From Ancylobacter vacuolatus (lineage in GTDB: Bacteria; Pseudomonadota; Alphaproteobacteria; Rhizobiales; Xanthobacteraceae): DNA of 64,000 nt. The stretch is taken from contig NZ_JAUSUH010000001.1 in NCBI RefSeq assembly GCF_030813595.1, positions 496,001-560,000 on the forward strand, read 5' to 3'. The translations under genes were made by a program, and so were the position numbers. This document shows, piece after piece, positions 8,385-16,733 of this stretch; positions within the stretch are counted from its first letter, which is position 1; every line of letters begins with the position of its first letter. The notes beneath the pieces were generated by a model. It saw nothing but the letters and a program-made list of their open reading frames with translations. It did no database searches and was not told the origin of the DNA.

Positions 8385-8478
8385 AATAAGCCGGCTAATG
8401 ATAAGTTCGACCACGCCATTACTCGCGTCGCGGCGGGTCGGGCGGACCGCTTACGCTCCATTACAAAGCCGGCTTATT
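8385..8478. repeat. Inverted pair of a 12-base AAGCCGGCTT-type element
   Basis: AATAAGCCGGCT (8385-8396) recurs as its exact complement at 8467-8478. The core AAGCCGGCTT is itself palindromic in the second copy. The left copy is intergenic. The right copy lies at the 3' end of the MmyB-type gene. It could be an operator pair or a remnant of a mobile or repeat element. Confidence 0.45.
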
Positions 8479-9287
8479 TTATCGCTGTCGGCAGCACTCG
8501 CCGGCACATAGGCCATCAGCCGCAGGTCCGGCCGTCCATCGATGGCAAAGGAGGAGAATTCCAGCCTGAGCTCGCCCACCACCGGGTGGCGGATGGTCTT
8601 GGCGCCCTCCCCGGTCATCTGCACGTCATTCTCTCCCCACAGCCGGGCGAAGTCACCACTGCGGGCGGAAAGCTCGGCGACCAGTTCGCCCGCCCGCTCG
8701 TCCTCGCCCACTCGGGCGGTCTCAGCGCGAAACGTCGCCACCAGGAACCGCGCCACCGCCTCCCAGTCGCCCTGCGCCGCGCGCGTGGCGGGGTCGAGGA
8801 ACATCCGCCGCAGGATGTTGCGCGCCTCGGGCGCCAGCGCCTCATAGTCGGCCAGCACGAGCCGGGCCGCCCGGTTCCAGCCGATAATGTCCCAGGTTGC
8901 GGTGGCGACGGTGGCGGGAATCGTCGGCATGGCGTCGAGAAAGCGCTGGAGCCGCGCAGATATGCCCTCCTGCGAAGGGGCGCTCGCCTTGGGGCGATGG
9001 CCGATGCCGACCAGGAACAGGTGCTCGCGCTCCGCTTCCGTCATCATCAGCGCCCGGGCGAGGCTGTCGAGCACGCGCGGCGAGGGCGCCCCGCCCCGCC
9101 CCTGCTCCAGCCATGTGTACCAGGTGGTGCTGATATGGGCCCGTTGCGCCACCTCCTCGCGCCGCAGGCCCGGCGTGCGGCGGCGGCCGCCGAATCCCAG
9201 CGCAGCGGCGTCGAGCCGCTGCCGGCGGTCCCTCAGGAACGCGCCGAGCCGGTGCTCGTCGCCCTCATCGTGCAGCATGGCAGTCAT
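8451..9287 (-). CDS. XRE-family regulator with MmyB-like ligand-binding domain
   Basis: A 278-residue protein. The N-terminal helix-turn-helix carries the family signature RTPGLRREEVAQRAHIS followed by YTWLEQGR. The C-terminal MmyB-like PAS-fold domain contains WDIIGWNRAA, FLDPATRA and HPVVGELRLE. Such proteins usually repress a neighbouring oxidoreductase gene and are released by a small hydrophobic ligand. It is divergent from an SDR gene with 78 bases between the starts. A palindrome that starts on its own start codon suggests autoregulation. Confidence 0.88.
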   Translation of the reverse strand: MTAMLHDEGDEHRLGAFLRDRRQRLDAAALGFGGRRRTPGLRREEVAQRAHISTTWYTWLEQGRGGAPSPRVLDSLARALMMTEAEREHLFLVGIGHRPKASAPSQEGISARLQRFLDAMPTIPATVATATWDIIGWNRAARLVLADYEALAPEARNILRRMFLDPATRAAQGDWEAVARFLVATFRAETARVGEDERAGELVAELSARSGDFARLWGENDVQMTGEGAKTIRHPVVGELRLEFSSFAIDGRPDLRLMAYVPASAADSDKISRLCNGA

Positions 9288-9300
9288 TATACCCGTATAA
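9287..9300. promoter_or_regulatory. TTATAC-CC-GTATAA palindrome at the MmyB/SDR divergent promoter
   Basis: Six-base arms separated by two bases form a perfect 14-base palindrome that abuts the start codon of the MmyB-type regulator in the divergent gap. It is the best operator candidate for that regulator; no binding data. Confidence 0.5.
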
Positions 9301-9365
9301 AGTCACTGCTTTAAGTGGGTAGAGTTTGGCCGTCATTCTCCTCGCCCACAAGAAGGAGATTAGTC

Positions 9366-10271
9366 ATGCAAGTATTTGTGACCGGCGCGACCGGCTTCGT
9401 CGGCTCGGCCGTAACCGCCGAACTACTGGCCCATGGGCACCGGGTTCTGGGTCTGGCCCGCTCGGACAGAAGCGCGGACCAACTCGTCCGCAGCGGCGCG
9501 CAGGTGCTGCGCGGCGATCTCGAAGCGCCGGACACGCTGCGCGAGGGCGCGCGGCTGTGCGACGCGATCCTCCATGTCGGCTTCATCCACGACTTCGCCC
9601 GCTTCGCCCACTCCTGCGCGATCGACACGGCGGCCATCGAGACAATCGGCGCCGCAATCGAGGGCACGGACAAGCCCTTCATTGTTACTGCCGGCCTCGC
9701 CGGGCTGGGCGTGCCCGGGCAGATGGTGAGCGAGGACGATGTTGCCCCGCCGCCCTCCGATCTCTACCCCCGCGCTTCCGACAGCGCCGCGCGGACCCTC
9801 TCCGCCCGCGGCATCCCGACCGCGATCCTGCGCCTGCCGCCATCAGTGCATGGCAAGGGCGACCATGGCTTCGTACCGATGCTGATCGAGCTGGCGCGGG
9901 CAAAGGGCCGCTCGGCCTATGTCGGCACCGGCGAAAATGCCTGGCCGGCGGTGCATGTGACTGACGCCGCACGCGCCTTCCGCCTCGCCCTGGAGCACGG
10001 CCCGAGCGCCGACACGTTCCACGCGGTGGCCGAACAGGGCGTGCCGTTCCGGGAGATCGCGCGGGCCATTGCCGTCGGCCTCGGCCTGCCCTGCGTGTCG
10101 CTGAGCCCGGAGGAGGCGGGCGGGCACTTCGGCTGGATGGTCCGCTTCGTCACGCTGGACCAGCCCGCCGACAGCGAACGGACCCGGCATGTTCTGGGCT
10201 GGCACCCTGCGGGACCGGAGCTTCTGACCGATATCGCCGAAGCCGGCTATTTCCCGGTCGCCGCCGGCTGA
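9366..10271 (+). CDS. NAD(P)-dependent SDR-family oxidoreductase (epimerase type)
   Basis: A 301-residue extended/atypical short-chain dehydrogenase. The N-terminal Rossmann motif is TGATGFVGS at residues 7-15. A YPRASDSAARTL segment takes the place of the usual YxxxK region, so catalysis may be atypical. The start at 9366 is set by AAGGAG ten bases upstream and by the Rossmann strand beginning right there; an earlier in-frame ATG at 9315 would add an unrelated leader. It is divergent from, and probably repressed by, the MmyB-type regulator. The substrate is unknown. Confidence 0.85.
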   Translation: MQVFVTGATGFVGSAVTAELLAHGHRVLGLARSDRSADQLVRSGAQVLRGDLEAPDTLREGARLCDAILHVGFIHDFARFAHSCAIDTAAIETIGAAIEGTDKPFIVTAGLAGLGVPGQMVSEDDVAPPPSDLYPRASDSAARTLSARGIPTAILRLPPSVHGKGDHGFVPMLIELARAKGRSAYVGTGENAWPAVHVTDAARAFRLALEHGPSADTFHAVAEQGVPFREIARAIAVGLGLPCVSLSPEEAGGHFGWMVRFVTLDQPADSERTRHVLGWHPAGPELLTDIAEAGYFPVAAG

Positions 10272-10280
10272 GACCGGTGG

Positions 10281-10315
10281 GGCGCCCGGCGCCAAGAAGT
10301 CCGTGCCCGGGCGCC
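10281..10315 (+). terminator. Hairpin after the SDR gene
   Basis: GGCGCCCGG (10281-10289) pairs with CCGGGCGCC (10307-10315), followed by TGACTTTG. It stands ten bases after the SDR stop and before the next promoter. Confidence 0.5.
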
Positions 10316-10351
10316 TGACTTTGTATCAATTCTTATCAACACCTTCCCTTG

Positions 10352-10398
10352 CGACAGGTCGCGACAATCCGGCACGTGGGCGGCACGCTTCTGCGACA
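10352..10398 (+). promoter_or_regulatory. CGACA tandem repeats, candidate OmpR-type operator of the molybdenum hydroxylase/sox operon
   Basis: CGACAGGTCG (10352) and CGACAATCCG (10362) are ten bases apart, with another CGACA at 10394. The same arrangement occurs upstream of the OmpR-type regulator at 19071-19128. A separate nine-base inverted repeat, GGCACGTGG/CCACGTGCC (10371-10379 and 10399-10407), overlaps this region and could be a second site. The repeats stand 50-96 bases before the first gene of the operon. Confidence 0.55.
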
Positions 10399-10447
10399 CC
10401 ACGTGCCTAGCCTCTCCCGGTCGACCAACTCCAGCCGGGAGGCCACC

Positions 10448-10906
10448 ATGGTCCAGCTCACCGTCAACGGGCAGACGCACGACATCGAGGCCGAGCCCGA
10501 TATGCCGCTTCTCTGGGTGCTGCGCGAGCAAATCGGCCTCACCGGCACCAAGTTCGGCTGCGGCATCGCCCTGTGCGGCGCCTGCACGGTGCACATTGAC
10601 GGGGTGGCGACACGCTCCTGCGTGATGCCGCTCTCCGCAATCGGGGCGGAGCAGAAGATCGTCACCATCGAGGGCCTGTCGCCTGACGGGTCGCACCCGG
10701 TGCAGAAGGCCTGGCTGGCGCTCGACGTTCCGCAATGCGGCTATTGCCAGACCGGCATGATCATGGCGGTGGCGAGCCTCTTGGAGACCAACCCCACGCC
10801 GAGCGACGACGACATCGACGCCGAGATCACCAATATCTGCCGCTGCGGCACCTATAACCGCGTCCGTGCCGCCATCCACATGGCGGCCGACGGCAAAGCC
10901 GGCTGA
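10448..10906 (+). CDS. [2Fe-2S] subunit of a molybdenum hydroxylase (IorA/CoxS type)
   Basis: A 152-residue protein with the two [2Fe-2S] centres of xanthine-oxidase-family small subunits. The plant-ferredoxin-type cluster uses the cysteines in [11 protein letters not shown] and the following RSC. The second cluster uses CGYCQTG and CRCGTY. The start at 10448 follows GGGAGG. The large subunit follows after 11 bases. With no FAD subunit gene nearby, electrons probably pass to a cytochrome c, as in isoquinoline 1-oxidoreductase-like and some aldehyde dehydrogenases. The substrate is not predictable. Confidence 0.92.
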   Translation: MVQLTVNGQTHDIEAEPDMPLLWVLREQIGLTGTKFGCGIALCGACTVHIDGVATRSCVMPLSAIGAEQKIVTIEGLSPDGSHPVQKAWLALDVPQCGYCQTGMIMAVASLLETNPTPSDDDIDAEITNICRCGTYNRVRAAIHMAADGKAG

Positions 10907-10917
10907 GGGAGCGCGCC

Positions 10918-13110
10918 ATGAGCCTTGTCCAATCGGTTTCGCGCCGAAATTTCATCGTCGGCTCCGGCGCCACCGTGGCCGGCCTGTCGCTCGGCTTCCA
11001 TGTGCCCTTCCTGGCCTCCGCCTCGGCGCAGGAGGCGGGAGCTAACCTGCCGCCGGAGATCAATGCCTGGGTGGTGGTGAAGCCGGACGGCACCATCGTC
11101 GTCCGCATCGCCCGTTCGGAAATGGGCCAGGGCACGCTCACCGGCCTCGCCCAGCTGGTCGTCGAGGAGTTGGAAGGCGACTGGTCGAAGGTCACGACCG
11201 AATATCCCCCGCCAGGCGAAAATCTGAAGCGCGACCGCGTCTGGGGCAGCTATTCCACCGGCGGTTCGCGGGGTATCCGCGACTCCCATGATTACGTCCG
11301 CAAGGGCGGCGCCGCCGCCCGTCACATGCTGGTCGCCGCTGCCGCAGAGCAATGGGGCGTGCCGGCGGGCGACTGCGCGGCCGCCAACAGCGTCATCACC
11401 CACGGCCCCAGCGGGCGCACCCTGCGCTTCGGCGAGGTGGCGGAAGCCGCCGGCCGGCAGACCCCGCCGGCCGAAGTCACCCTCAAGGACCCGAAGGACT
11501 GGAAAATCGCCGGCAAGCCGCTGCCGCGTCTCGACACGGTGGAAAAGCTCACTGGCAAGCAGGTCTATGGCGCCGATTTGAAGCTTCCCGGCATGCTGAA
11601 CGCCGCGATCAAGGCCTGTCCGGTCTTCGGCGGCACGCTGGTCAGCTTCGACGCGGCGGCCATTGAGAAAATGCCCGGCGTGAAGAAGGTGGTGAAGGTG
11701 GATGAGCGCTCGGTCGCTGTCGTCGCCGACACCTGGTGGCGCGCCAAGGCCGCGCTGGATGCGCTCCCCATCGCCTGGGACGAGGGTCCCAACAAAAACC
11801 TCTCCAGCGCCGATATCAGCGCCATGCTGGCGGAAGGGCTGGAGGCGCAGGAGGCCTTCATCGGCAACAGCCAGGGCGACGCGAAGGCGGAACTCGCCCG
11901 GGTGCAGGCGGCGGGCGGCAAGGTGATTACCGCGACCTATGCCTTCCCCTACCAGAACCACGCCACCATGGAGCCGATGAACGCCACCGCGCGCTGGACG
12001 GAGGACCGATGCGAGGTGTGGGTGCCGACCCAGAATGGCGAGGCGAGCCTTGCCGCCGCCGCGGAGGCCGCCGGCCTGCCGGTCGGCCAGTGCGAGGTCT
12101 ACAAGATCCATCTCGGCGGCGGCTTCGGCCGGCGCGGCAATTTCCAGGACTATGTCCGCCAGTCGGTCAGCATTGCCAAGCAGATGCCGGGCATCCCGGT
12201 GAAGCTGCTCTGGACCCGCGAGGAGGATATGCTGCACGGCGCCTATCACCCCACCACCCAGGCGAAACTCACCGGGGCGCTGGACGCGGACGGCAACCTC
12301 ACCGCGCTGCATCTGCGCATTTCCGGCCAGTCCATTCTCGCCGCCGTGCGGCCGCAGGGCATGCAGGGCGGCATGGACCCGGTGGTGTTCCAGGGGCTGA
12401 CGGCGAGCCTGCCGGAGGGCCACCTCGCCTACACCGTGCCGAACCTCCTGATCGACCACGCCATGCGTAACCCGCCGGTGCCGCCCGGCTTCTGGCGCGG
12501 GGTGAACCTCAACCAGAACGCCATCTATGTGGAGTGCTTCATCGACGAGCTGGCCCATGCGGCCGGCACTGAACCGCTCGCCTTCCGCCGCAAGCTGATG
12601 GCGAACCACCCCAAGCACCTCGCGGTGCTGGAGGCGGCGGCCAACGGCATCGGCTGGGACACGCCCCCGGCGCCGGGACGGCATCGCGGCCTCGGCCAGA
12701 TCATGGGGTTTGGCTCCTACGTCGCCGCCGCCGCCGAAGTGTCAGTGGAGAAGGGCGCGCTGAAGATCCACCGCATCGTCGCCGCCACCGATCCCGGCCA
12801 TGTGGTGAACCCGGCGCAGGTGGAGCGGCAGGTCGAGGGGTCCTTCGTCTACGGCCTCTCCGCCTGCCTCTATGGCGAATGCACCTTGGCCGGCGGGCGG
12901 ATGGAGCAGGAGAATTTCGACACCTATGAGGTGCTGCGCATGGCTGAGATGCCTGATGTGGAAACGATCATGCTGCCCTCCGGCGGCTTCTGGGGCGGGG
13001 TGGGCGAGCCGACCATCGCGGTCGCCGCGCCGGCGGTGCTCAATGCGCTGTTCGCCGCCACCGGCAAGCGCTACCGCACCATGCCCTTGAAGAACCACGA
13101 GCTGGCCTGA
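10918..13110 (+). CDS. Molybdopterin-binding subunit of a molybdenum hydroxylase (IorB type)
   Basis: A 730-residue catalytic subunit of the aldehyde/isoquinoline oxidoreductase branch. A twin-arginine signal (SRRNFIVGSGATVAGLSLG) shows export of the folded cofactor-containing complex to the periplasm; the small subunit would travel with it. Cofactor-binding motifs include GGGFGRRG near residue 400 and the catalytic Glu region GVGEPTIA near the C-terminus. It is followed, with ATGA-type overlap, by a monohaem cytochrome gene. The enzyme hydroxylates an aldehyde or N-heterocycle, or another substrate that cannot be named from sequence. Confidence 0.92.
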   Translation: MSLVQSVSRRNFIVGSGATVAGLSLGFHVPFLASASAQEAGANLPPEINAWVVVKPDGTIVVRIARSEMGQGTLTGLAQLVVEELEGDWSKVTTEYPPPGENLKRDRVWGSYSTGGSRGIRDSHDYVRKGGAAARHMLVAAAAEQWGVPAGDCAAANSVITHGPSGRTLRFGEVAEAAGRQTPPAEVTLKDPKDWKIAGKPLPRLDTVEKLTGKQVYGADLKLPGMLNAAIKACPVFGGTLVSFDAAAIEKMPGVKKVVKVDERSVAVVADTWWRAKAALDALPIAWDEGPNKNLSSADISAMLAEGLEAQEAFIGNSQGDAKAELARVQAAGGKVITATYAFPYQNHATMEPMNATARWTEDRCEVWVPTQNGEASLAAAAEAAGLPVGQCEVYKIHLGGGFGRRGNFQDYVRQSVSIAKQMPGIPVKLLWTREEDMLHGAYHPTTQAKLTGALDADGNLTALHLRISGQSILAAVRPQGMQGGMDPVVFQGLTASLPEGHLAYTVPNLLIDHAMRNPPVPPGFWRGVNLNQNAIYVECFIDELAHAAGTEPLAFRRKLMANHPKHLAVLEAAANGIGWDTPPAPGRHRGLGQIMGFGSYVAAAAEVSVEKGALKIHRIVAATDPGHVVNPAQVERQVEGSFVYGLSACLYGECTLAGGRMEQENFDTYEVLRMAEMPDVETIMLPSGGFWGGVGEPTIAVAAPAVLNALFAATGKRYRTMPLKNHELA

Positions 13111-13415
13111 TGCGCCTGTTTTCTCTCATGCTGCCGGCGCTGGCGCTGCTGATCTCCGCCGCGCCGGCGAATGCGGCGCCGCCGCGCGGGGCGGCCTCCT
13201 GTACCGGCTGCCATCCGCGCACCGCCAGCACTGGCCCGGTGCCGAGCCTGAACGGCCAACCGGCCGAGCAGATCGTGGCGGCCATGGCCGCCTTCCGTTC
13301 GGGCGAGCGCCGCTCGACCGTCATGACGCGCATTGCCAAGGGTTTCACCGATGAGGAAACACAGGCCATCGCCGCGTATTTCGCTGCGGGAGGTAACGCG
13401 CCCGCTCAGCCGTAG
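13110..13415 (+). CDS. fccA: Monohaem periplasmic cytochrome c (FccA-like)
   Basis: A 101-residue precursor with a Sec signal peptide (to about residue 22) and one haem motif, CTGCH. A methionine in [12 protein letters not shown] is a likely distal ligand. Length and the pattern [11 protein letters not shown]...AKGFTDEE match the cytochrome subunit of flavocytochrome c sulfide dehydrogenase. The flavoprotein gene overlaps its 3' end by 65 bases. Its position right behind the molybdenum hydroxylase genes means that it could also accept electrons from that enzyme. Confidence 0.82.
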   Translation: MRLFSLMLPALALLISAAPANAAPPRGAASCTGCHPRTASTGPVPSLNGQPAEQIVAAMAAFRSGERRSTVMTRIAKGFTDEETQAIAAYFAAGGNAPAQP

Positions 13416-14667
13416 GCGCGTGCTCGGCGCCGTCGCGGCGGGGGCCTGCGCCGCCCTCGCCGGCCCTGCCGTGCTGGCGCAGGCGGCGCCGCGCGTGGTG
13501 GTGATCGGCGGCGGCTTCGGCGGGGCGAGCCTTGCCCGCGCGCTCCGGCGCGAGGACCCCGGCATATCAGTCGCTCTTATCGAGCCCAACGCGCATTACA
13601 CCGCCTGCCCGCTCAGCAATGCGGTTATCGCCGGGCTGCGCGACATGAAGGCCCAGCATTTCGGCTATGCCGGGATCGAGGCCGACGGCATCACCCATGT
13701 GCCGCAGCGCGCGGTGCGGGTGGAGCCCGAGCAGCGCCGCGTCGTGCTCGCCGACGAGGCGCGGCTCAGCTATGACCGGCTTGTCATCGCGCCGGGCATC
13801 GACATGCGCTTCGACGCTCTCCCCGGCTATGACGCGTCGGCGAGCCAGCTGATGCCGCATGCCTGGAAGGCGGGCGAGCAGACCCTGCTGCTGCGCCGCC
13901 AGCTGGAGGCGATGGAGGATGGCGGGCTGGTGGTCATCTCAGCGCCGGCTAATCCGTTCCGCTGCCCACCCGGCCCCTATGAGCGGGCGAGCCTGATCGC
14001 GCATTACCTCAAGGCGCACAAGCCGCGCTCGAAGATCCTCATCCTCGACGCCAAGGACGGCTTCTCCAAGCAGCGCCTGTTCGAGGCCGGCTGGGCCGCG
14101 CTCTATCCCGGCATGATCGAATGGGTCGGGCTGTCCTTCGGCGGCGCTGTCACCGGGGTCGATGCCGGGACACGGACGCTGCGCACCGATTTCGGCGAAC
14201 ACCGCGCCATGGTGGCCAATGTCATTCCCCCCCAGCGCGCCGGCGCCATCGCGGCGCTGGCCGGTGTCGCGGACCGCACCGGCTGGTGCCCGATCGACCC
14301 CGTCAGCTTCGAATCCCGGCTGGTGCCCAATATCCATGTCATTGGCGACGCCGCCATTGGCGGGGCGATGCCGAAATCCGCCTTCACCGCCAACGCCCAG
14401 GCCAAGGCCTGCGCCAGCGCCGTCATCGCGCTGCTGCGCGGGCGGGATCCCGACGAACCGAAGCTGATCAACACCTGCTACAGCCTGCTGGCGCCGGATT
14501 ACGGCATCTCCATCGCCGGCGTCTACACCCCGCAGAACGGCCTGCTGGCGGAGGTGGGCGGCGCCGGCGGCACCTCGCCGCTCGACGCGCCGGCCTCGGT
14601 CCGGGCCGAGGAGGCCGCCTATGGCGAGGCGTGGTTCCAGACGATCACCACCGAGGCCTTCGGGTGA
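13351..14667 (+). CDS. fccB: Flavocytochrome c sulfide dehydrogenase flavoprotein
   Basis: A 438-residue FAD protein of the FCSD/SoxF family. A twin-arginine signal ([19 protein letters not shown]) precedes the Rossmann motif [12 protein letters not shown]. The redox-active cysteine regions are visible as YTACPLSN and, later, [14 protein letters not shown], together with the family motifs [17 protein letters not shown] and IHVIGDAA. It oxidises sulfide to sulfur in the periplasm and passes electrons to its cytochrome partner. The start at 13351 lies inside the cytochrome gene. The next gene, soxX, starts on its last codon. Confidence 0.92.
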   Translation: MRKHRPSPRISLREVTRPLSRRRVLGAVAAGACAALAGPAVLAQAAPRVVVIGGGFGGASLARALRREDPGISVALIEPNAHYTACPLSNAVIAGLRDMKAQHFGYAGIEADGITHVPQRAVRVEPEQRRVVLADEARLSYDRLVIAPGIDMRFDALPGYDASASQLMPHAWKAGEQTLLLRRQLEAMEDGGLVVISAPANPFRCPPGPYERASLIAHYLKAHKPRSKILILDAKDGFSKQRLFEAGWAALYPGMIEWVGLSFGGAVTGVDAGTRTLRTDFGEHRAMVANVIPPQRAGAIAALAGVADRTGWCPIDPVSFESRLVPNIHVIGDAAIGGAMPKSAFTANAQAKACASAVIALLRGRDPDEPKLINTCYSLLAPDYGISIAGVYTPQNGLLAEVGGAGGTSPLDAPASVRAEEAAYGEAWFQTITTEAFG

Positions 14668-15119
14668 GGGGGGCGCTGGTTGGCACCGCCTTGGCCCTCG
14701 CCTGCAGCCCGGCGCCGGCGCAGGAAATGGCCGGGCCGGAGCTGGCGCCTTATGTCGTCACGGGGGACGCGATAATCGAGCCGCTGGCCGGCCAGCGCGG
14801 CGATGCCGCTCTCGGTCGCGCGCTGATCGGCGAGCGGCACCGCAGCCTGTGCATCCTGTGCCACGCCGTCCCGGAGGGCGCGGCGCCGCTGCAGGGCACG
14901 CTGGCGCCAAGCCTTGCCGGCATCGGTTCCCGGCTTGACGAGGGCCAGATCCGGCTCAGGATCGTCGACATGAAGCGGCTCAACCCGGAGAGCCTCATGC
15001 CCACCTATCATGCGCCGCCTGATGGGGCGCGGATCGCGCCGGCCTGGCAGGGCAAGCCGGTGCTCGGCGCCGCGGAGATCGAGCACCTCGTCGCCTATCT
15101 CGTGACGCTAAAGGAGTGA
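14664..15119 (+). CDS. soxX: Sulfur-oxidation cytochrome SoxX
   Basis: A 151-residue protein from a GTG start that overlaps the fccB stop (GTGA). A short signal peptide ends near ...SPAPAQ. One haem motif CILCH is followed by [11 protein letters not shown]. Further on, [12 protein letters not shown] supplies the likely methionine ligand. The C-terminus has the [16 protein letters not shown] helix typical of SoxX. SoxX pairs with SoxA to form the cytochrome complex that links thiosulfate to the SoxY carrier. Confidence 0.9.
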   Translation: MRGALVGTALALACSPAPAQEMAGPELAPYVVTGDAIIEPLAGQRGDAALGRALIGERHRSLCILCHAVPEGAAPLQGTLAPSLAGIGSRLDEGQIRLRIVDMKRLNPESLMPTYHAPPDGARIAPAWQGKPVLGAAEIEHLVAYLVTLKE

Positions 15120-15123
15120 GCCG

Positions 15124-15609
15124 ATGACAGAACCCATCGCACTGGAACCCGCCGGCGGCCCCTCGCTCGGCCGGCGCGCCGTGCTGGCGGGCGGCGTCGG
15201 CATTCTCGTCATGGCGCTGCCGCTGCGCGCACTGGCGCGGCCCTCGCTGGAGCAGGCGGTCGCCAGCTTCACCGGCGGCGCGCCGGTCAGTGCCGGGCGG
15301 GTAAGGCTCACCGTGCCGCCGCTGGTGGAAAACGGCAATGCGGTCGGCGTCACAGTCGAGGTCGAAAGCCCGATGACGGACGCCGCCCATGTCAGCCGCA
15401 TCGGCCTGTTCAACGAGAAGAACCCGCAGGCCGATGTCGCGATCTTCCGCCTCGGCCCCCGCAATGGAAGGGCGCGGATTTCCACCCGCATCCGGCTGGC
15501 GACCTCGCAGACCCTGCTCGCCGTCGCCGAGCTCAGCGACGGCACCTATTGGTCGAGCGAGGCGAATGTCATCGTCACCCTCGCCGCCTGTATCGAGGAC
15601 CTGTCATGA
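15124..15609 (+). CDS. soxY: Sulfur carrier protein SoxY with a non-canonical C-terminus
   Basis: A 161-residue protein with a twin-arginine-like signal (LGRRAVLAGGVGILVMALP). The mature domain matches SoxY (VRLTVPPLVENGNAV, VESPM near the middle). SoxY normally ends in a GGCGG-type swinging arm whose cysteine carries the substrate. Here the end reads VTLAACIEDLS: the cysteine is present at residue 156 but is not flanked by the glycines and is followed by five more residues. It may be a variant carrier subclass. SoxZ follows with ATGA overlap. Confidence 0.85.
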   Translation: MTEPIALEPAGGPSLGRRAVLAGGVGILVMALPLRALARPSLEQAVASFTGGAPVSAGRVRLTVPPLVENGNAVGVTVEVESPMTDAAHVSRIGLFNEKNPQADVAIFRLGPRNGRARISTRIRLATSQTLLAVAELSDGTYWSSEANVIVTLAACIEDLS

Positions 15610-15926
15610 CCCGCGCTCTCGTCAGTGTGCCGCCAGCCGCCAAACGCGGCGAGATCGTCGACGTAAGGGCGATGATCGCCCACCCGATGGAAACGGGCTA
15701 CCGCATGGGCCCCAATGGGGCCGAGATCCCCCGCGACATCATCACCCGCTTTGTCTGCACCTATGACGGCGCCGAGGTGTTTTCGGCCGAGTTCTTCCCC
15801 GCCGTCTCCGCCAATCCCTTCGTGTCGTTCAACCTCATCGCCACGGAGAGCGGCACGCTGGCGTTTGAATGGACCGACGACAAGGGGCAGATCGAGACCG
15901 CCAGCGCCGAGATCGTAGTCAGCTGA
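15606..15926 (+). CDS. soxZ: Sulfur carrier partner SoxZ
   Basis: A 106-residue protein without signal peptide, as usual for SoxZ, which is exported bound to SoxY. The family pattern is intact: a start with RALVSVPPAAKRGEIV, then VRAMIAHPMETGYR, and the C-terminal FEWTDDKG. The start at 15606 overlaps the soxY stop, and soxA starts on its own stop, so translation of the three is probably coupled. Confidence 0.93.
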   Translation: MTRALVSVPPAAKRGEIVDVRAMIAHPMETGYRMGPNGAEIPRDIITRFVCTYDGAEVFSAEFFPAVSANPFVSFNLIATESGTLAFEWTDDKGQIETASAEIVVS

Positions 15927-16714
15927 TGCGCCGACCGGCCGCCAGCCTCGTCGCCTTTGCCGCTCTGGCGCTGGCGCTGCTGGGCGGCGGCGCGCAGGCG
16001 GGCGACATCGCCCCGCATGAGCGGCGCTCGGGCCGCACCTTCATGGCGCCGGAGACGCAGGCGATGCAGGCGGATGACACCACCAATCCCGGCATGCTCT
16101 GGGTGCTGCAGGGCGCCGGCCTGTGGGACGAGAAGGCCGGCACGTCCGGCCGTTCCTGCGCCGGCTGCCATGGCGCGGCGGAGGCGATGCGCGGCGTCGC
16201 CGCCCGCTATCCCGCCTTTGACCCCGCCAGCGGAAAGCCCATCGACCTCGCGGGACGCATCCGCCAGTGCCGGAGCGCACGGCAGGGCGCGCCGGATCTG
16301 GCGCGCGACAGCGACGCTTTGCTGGCGCTCACCACCTTCGTGGCGCACCAGTTGCGCGGAATGCCGATCGCGCCGCCGAAGGATCCCCGGCTCGATCCCT
16401 ATCGCGAGACCGGCCGGCAGATCTTCACCACCCGCATGGGCCAGCTCGACCTCTCCTGCGCCAATTGCCACGATGACAACTGGAACCAGCGCCTCGCCGG
16501 CAGTGCGGTCACCCAGGCGCACCCGACCGGCTATCCCCTCTATCGGCTGGAATGGCAGGGCATTGGCTCGCTGCAGCGCCGGATGCGCAACTGCATGATC
16601 GGCGTGCGCGCCGAGCCTTTCGCGGCGGGCTCCGACGATTTCATCGCGCTGGAGCTCCACCTCATGCAGCGCGCCGCCGGCATGGCGATCGAGACGCCCG
16701 GCGTGCGCCCCTGA
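15926..16714 (+). CDS. soxA: Dihaem sulfur-oxidation cytochrome SoxA
   Basis: A 262-residue precursor with a Sec signal peptide ending near ...GGGAQAG. Two haem motifs, CAGCH and CANCH, mark a dihaem SoxA. The cysteine in MRNCMIGVRAEPF is the conserved persulfide/haem-ligand cysteine of the active site. SoxAX joins thiosulfate or other sulfur species to SoxY. The operon ends here: soxB, soxCD and soxVW are absent from the window and would have to lie elsewhere for full thiosulfate oxidation. Confidence 0.92.
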   Translation: MRRPAASLVAFAALALALLGGGAQAGDIAPHERRSGRTFMAPETQAMQADDTTNPGMLWVLQGAGLWDEKAGTSGRSCAGCHGAAEAMRGVAARYPAFDPASGKPIDLAGRIRQCRSARQGAPDLARDSDALLALTTFVAHQLRGMPIAPPKDPRLDPYRETGRQIFTTRMGQLDLSCANCHDDNWNQRLAGSAVTQAHPTGYPLYRLEWQGIGSLQRRMRNCMIGVRAEPFAAGSDDFIALELHLMQRAAGMAIETPGVRP

Positions 16715-16733
16715 CGGGGCGCGCGCGAAAGGT

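Noticed and set aside
6446-8450. Insertion sequence or integrase as cause of the decayed region
   Set aside because: No transposase or integrase fragment was found, and no target duplications could be identified; only the gene remnants and inverted repeats are visible.
8316-9314. 332-codon plus-strand frame over the MmyB-type gene
   Set aside because: The minus strand encodes a recognisable XRE/MmyB protein over its whole length; the plus frame has shadow composition.
13560-13860. Separate genes inside fccB on the minus strand
   Set aside because: Short shadow frames without start signals or domain similarity.
10448-16714. Complete thiosulfate-oxidising Sox system
   Set aside because: soxB and soxCD are not in the window; only soxXYZA and fccAB are present.
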